From contig JABVXU010000677.1 in NCBI GenBank assembly GCA_013365365.1, forward strand, positions 1 through 26,526: 26,526 nt of DNA, written 5' to 3'. Position 1 is the stretch's first letter. Each line of letters begins with the position of its first letter. Below are positions 26,388-26,526 of the stretch, in pieces. The notes under the pieces are model-generated. The model was given only the letters and a program-made list of their open reading frames with translations, searched no databases and was not told the origin of the DNA. A program made the translations under genes and the position numbers. This stretch comes from Cruorifilaria tuberocauda (lineage: Eukaryota; Nematoda; Chromadorea; Rhabditida; Onchocercidae).

Positions 26388-26526
26388 ATTTAGGATTACT
26401 AGAAATATACAATTGATAATATGATAATACTTTATAGCTGATAGTAGTAATTGCTTCAGGAACCTGATATAATATACAATATGATAATACTTTATAGCTG
26501 ATAGTAGTAATTGCTTCAGGAACCTG
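26388..26526. repeat. Near-identical copy of 24102-24242 at the window end
   Basis: These 139 nt match 24102-24242 throughout, except that the earlier copy has two more bases (GAGATAG against GATAG). Both contain two units of the acceptor and exon-head repeat. The window stops exactly inside the exon head GAACCTG. Confidence 0.95.

Noticed and set aside
1..26526. tRNA, rRNA, CRISPR, transposase or viral genes
   Set aside because: I looked for cloverleaf boxes, spaced direct repeats and polymerase or integrase motifs, and saw none I could support.

Overview
The window looks like nuclear DNA from an AT-rich nematode. Coding sequence is split into dozens of short exons (52-238 nt), introns are GT..AG with TTTCAG, TTTAG or TATAG acceptors and little branch-point structure, and introns and flanks are very AT-rich and full of simple and tandem repeats and TGATAA/TTATCA words. 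A parasitic, possibly filarial, nematode is my inference from this style; no marker gene proves it. I saw no bacterial-type genes, rRNA, tRNA, CRISPR array or transposase.

All convincing coding sequence is on the + strand and forms one long chain of exons from 2491 to 26253. I rebuilt it by hand from acceptor and donor sites and reading phase. Exons 1-11 (2491-6218) join in frame to give 515 codons. Exons 13-38 (8362-26253) join in frame across 25 consecutive junctions to give about 1,164 codons, with no stop before the window ends. The protein is therefore very large (about 1,700 residues so far) and its 3' end lies outside the window. It is rich in Ser, Asn, Arg, Lys and Gln and looks mostly disordered, with a few ordered-looking islands: coiled-coil-like helices in exons 18 and 28, a Trp-containing block in exons 31-32 and an LD-like helix in exon 35. 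I do not recognise the family. A cytoskeletal or signalling scaffold is a guess from composition only.

Two places leave the gene model open. First, exon 12 (6399) runs to a stop at 6513-6515, and exon 13 has a good acceptor followed by an ATG at 8400. The locus may therefore be two adjacent genes, the second possibly trans-spliced, rather than one. Second, a GC-richer segment at 16296-16391 is open in the right phase after exon 25 and ends in TGA, so it may be an alternative last exon or a cassette exon.

Region by region: 1-2490 has an ATT-rich repeat, a GA repeat and no supported gene. 2491-6515 is the first exon cluster. 6516-8361 is a long gap with two weak exon candidates. 8362-16043 is the second cluster, with repeat-filled introns. 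16044-21233 holds sparse exons in long introns with hairpins and AT-rich repeats. 21234-22522 is a compact group. 22523-24235 is a long intron with a small inverted-repeat element. 24236-26253 is a dense last cluster. The window ends in a 139-nt block that repeats 24102-24242 almost exactly.

The most striking structural theme is local duplication at intron/exon borders: a 29-nt triplicated splice acceptor (exon 34), a 60-62-nt duplicated acceptor and exon head (exon 32), and a decayed tandem copy of exon 15. I saw no clear sign of a wholly new biological system.
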